Shown: piece by piece, positions 63,928 to 64,000 of the stretch
Numbering within the stretch: the stretch's first letter is position 1
Layout: every line of letters starts with the position of its first letter
NCBI GenBank assembly: GCA_949825065.1
Contig: OX463859.1
Span: 11,619,606-11,683,605, forward strand
Direction of reading: 5' to 3'
Origin: Odontocerum albicorne
Taxonomy: Eukaryota > Arthropoda > Insecta > Trichoptera > Odontoceridae
DNA: 64,000 nucleotides
Translations under genes and position numbers: made by a program
Notes under the pieces: model-generated
What the model was told of the DNA's origin: nothing
Seen by the model: the letters and a program-made list of their open reading frames with translations, nothing else
The model's database searches: none

Positions 63928-64000
63928 ACACATCGATCAATAAGTCCCGGGACTAACTAACAGATGGCGCCTCTAATAACAAATCCATACCATTTTCAGT
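63928..64000 (+). mobile_element. Mariner element, same family as C, cut by window end
   Basis: TA at 63926-63927, then ACACATCGATCAATAAGTCC and CAGATGGCGCCTCTAATAAC, nearly identical to the first 73 bases of the element at 45472. The rest lies outside the window. Confidence 0.85.

Overview
The window is AT-rich nuclear DNA from an insect. Osiris-family genes (an insect-specific family), split genes with GT-AG introns and a dense load of decayed LINE, SINE, mariner, Tc1, hAT, piggyBac and foldback copies all point that way. The transposon types would suit a hemipteran or another hemimetabolous insect, but I cannot fix the order from sequence alone. I see three protein-coding genes that look intact; almost everything else is repeat or featureless AT-rich spacer.

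Region 1 (1-5 kb): a complete three-exon Osiris gene on the + strand with a TATA/initiator promoter at its 5' edge and a tandem-repeat-filled second intron. Region 2 (5-18.6 kb): a gene-free interval with tRNA-derived SINEs, LINE 3' ends, a Tc1 relic, a split mariner-like relic and three minisatellites. Region 3 (18.6-25.7 kb): a second, larger three-exon Osiris gene on the + strand, with a 4.7-kb first intron. Both Osiris genes encode a signal peptide, a two-cysteine region, a basic-then-hydrophobic DUF1676 stretch and the AQxLAYxxY motif. They are two members of what is normally a conserved gene cluster for cuticle-secreting epithelia.

Region 4 (25.7-32.4 kb): repeats only, including two related foldback elements in opposite orientation. 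Region 5 (57.2 down to 32.4 kb, - strand): the whole coding region of the mitochondrial MICOS subunit Mic60 (mitofilin), 12 coding exons joining in frame to 680 residues. Its introns hold at least four mariner-class elements, a Tigger/pogo derivative, a hAT MITE with a perfect 8-bp target duplication, foldbacks, SINEs and many LINE 3' ends. Region 6 (57.2-64 kb): no gene; LINE ends, a piggyBac-type MITE flanked by TTAA, a compound foldback, and the first 73 bases of a mariner cut by the window end.

The two Osiris genes are functionally related (secreted or membrane cuticle factors). Mic60 is an unrelated housekeeping gene. I found no operon-like system, CRISPR, rRNA or convincing free-standing tRNA gene. 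The most useful material beyond the genes is the set of structurally well-defined mobile elements, some nested so that relative ages can be read.
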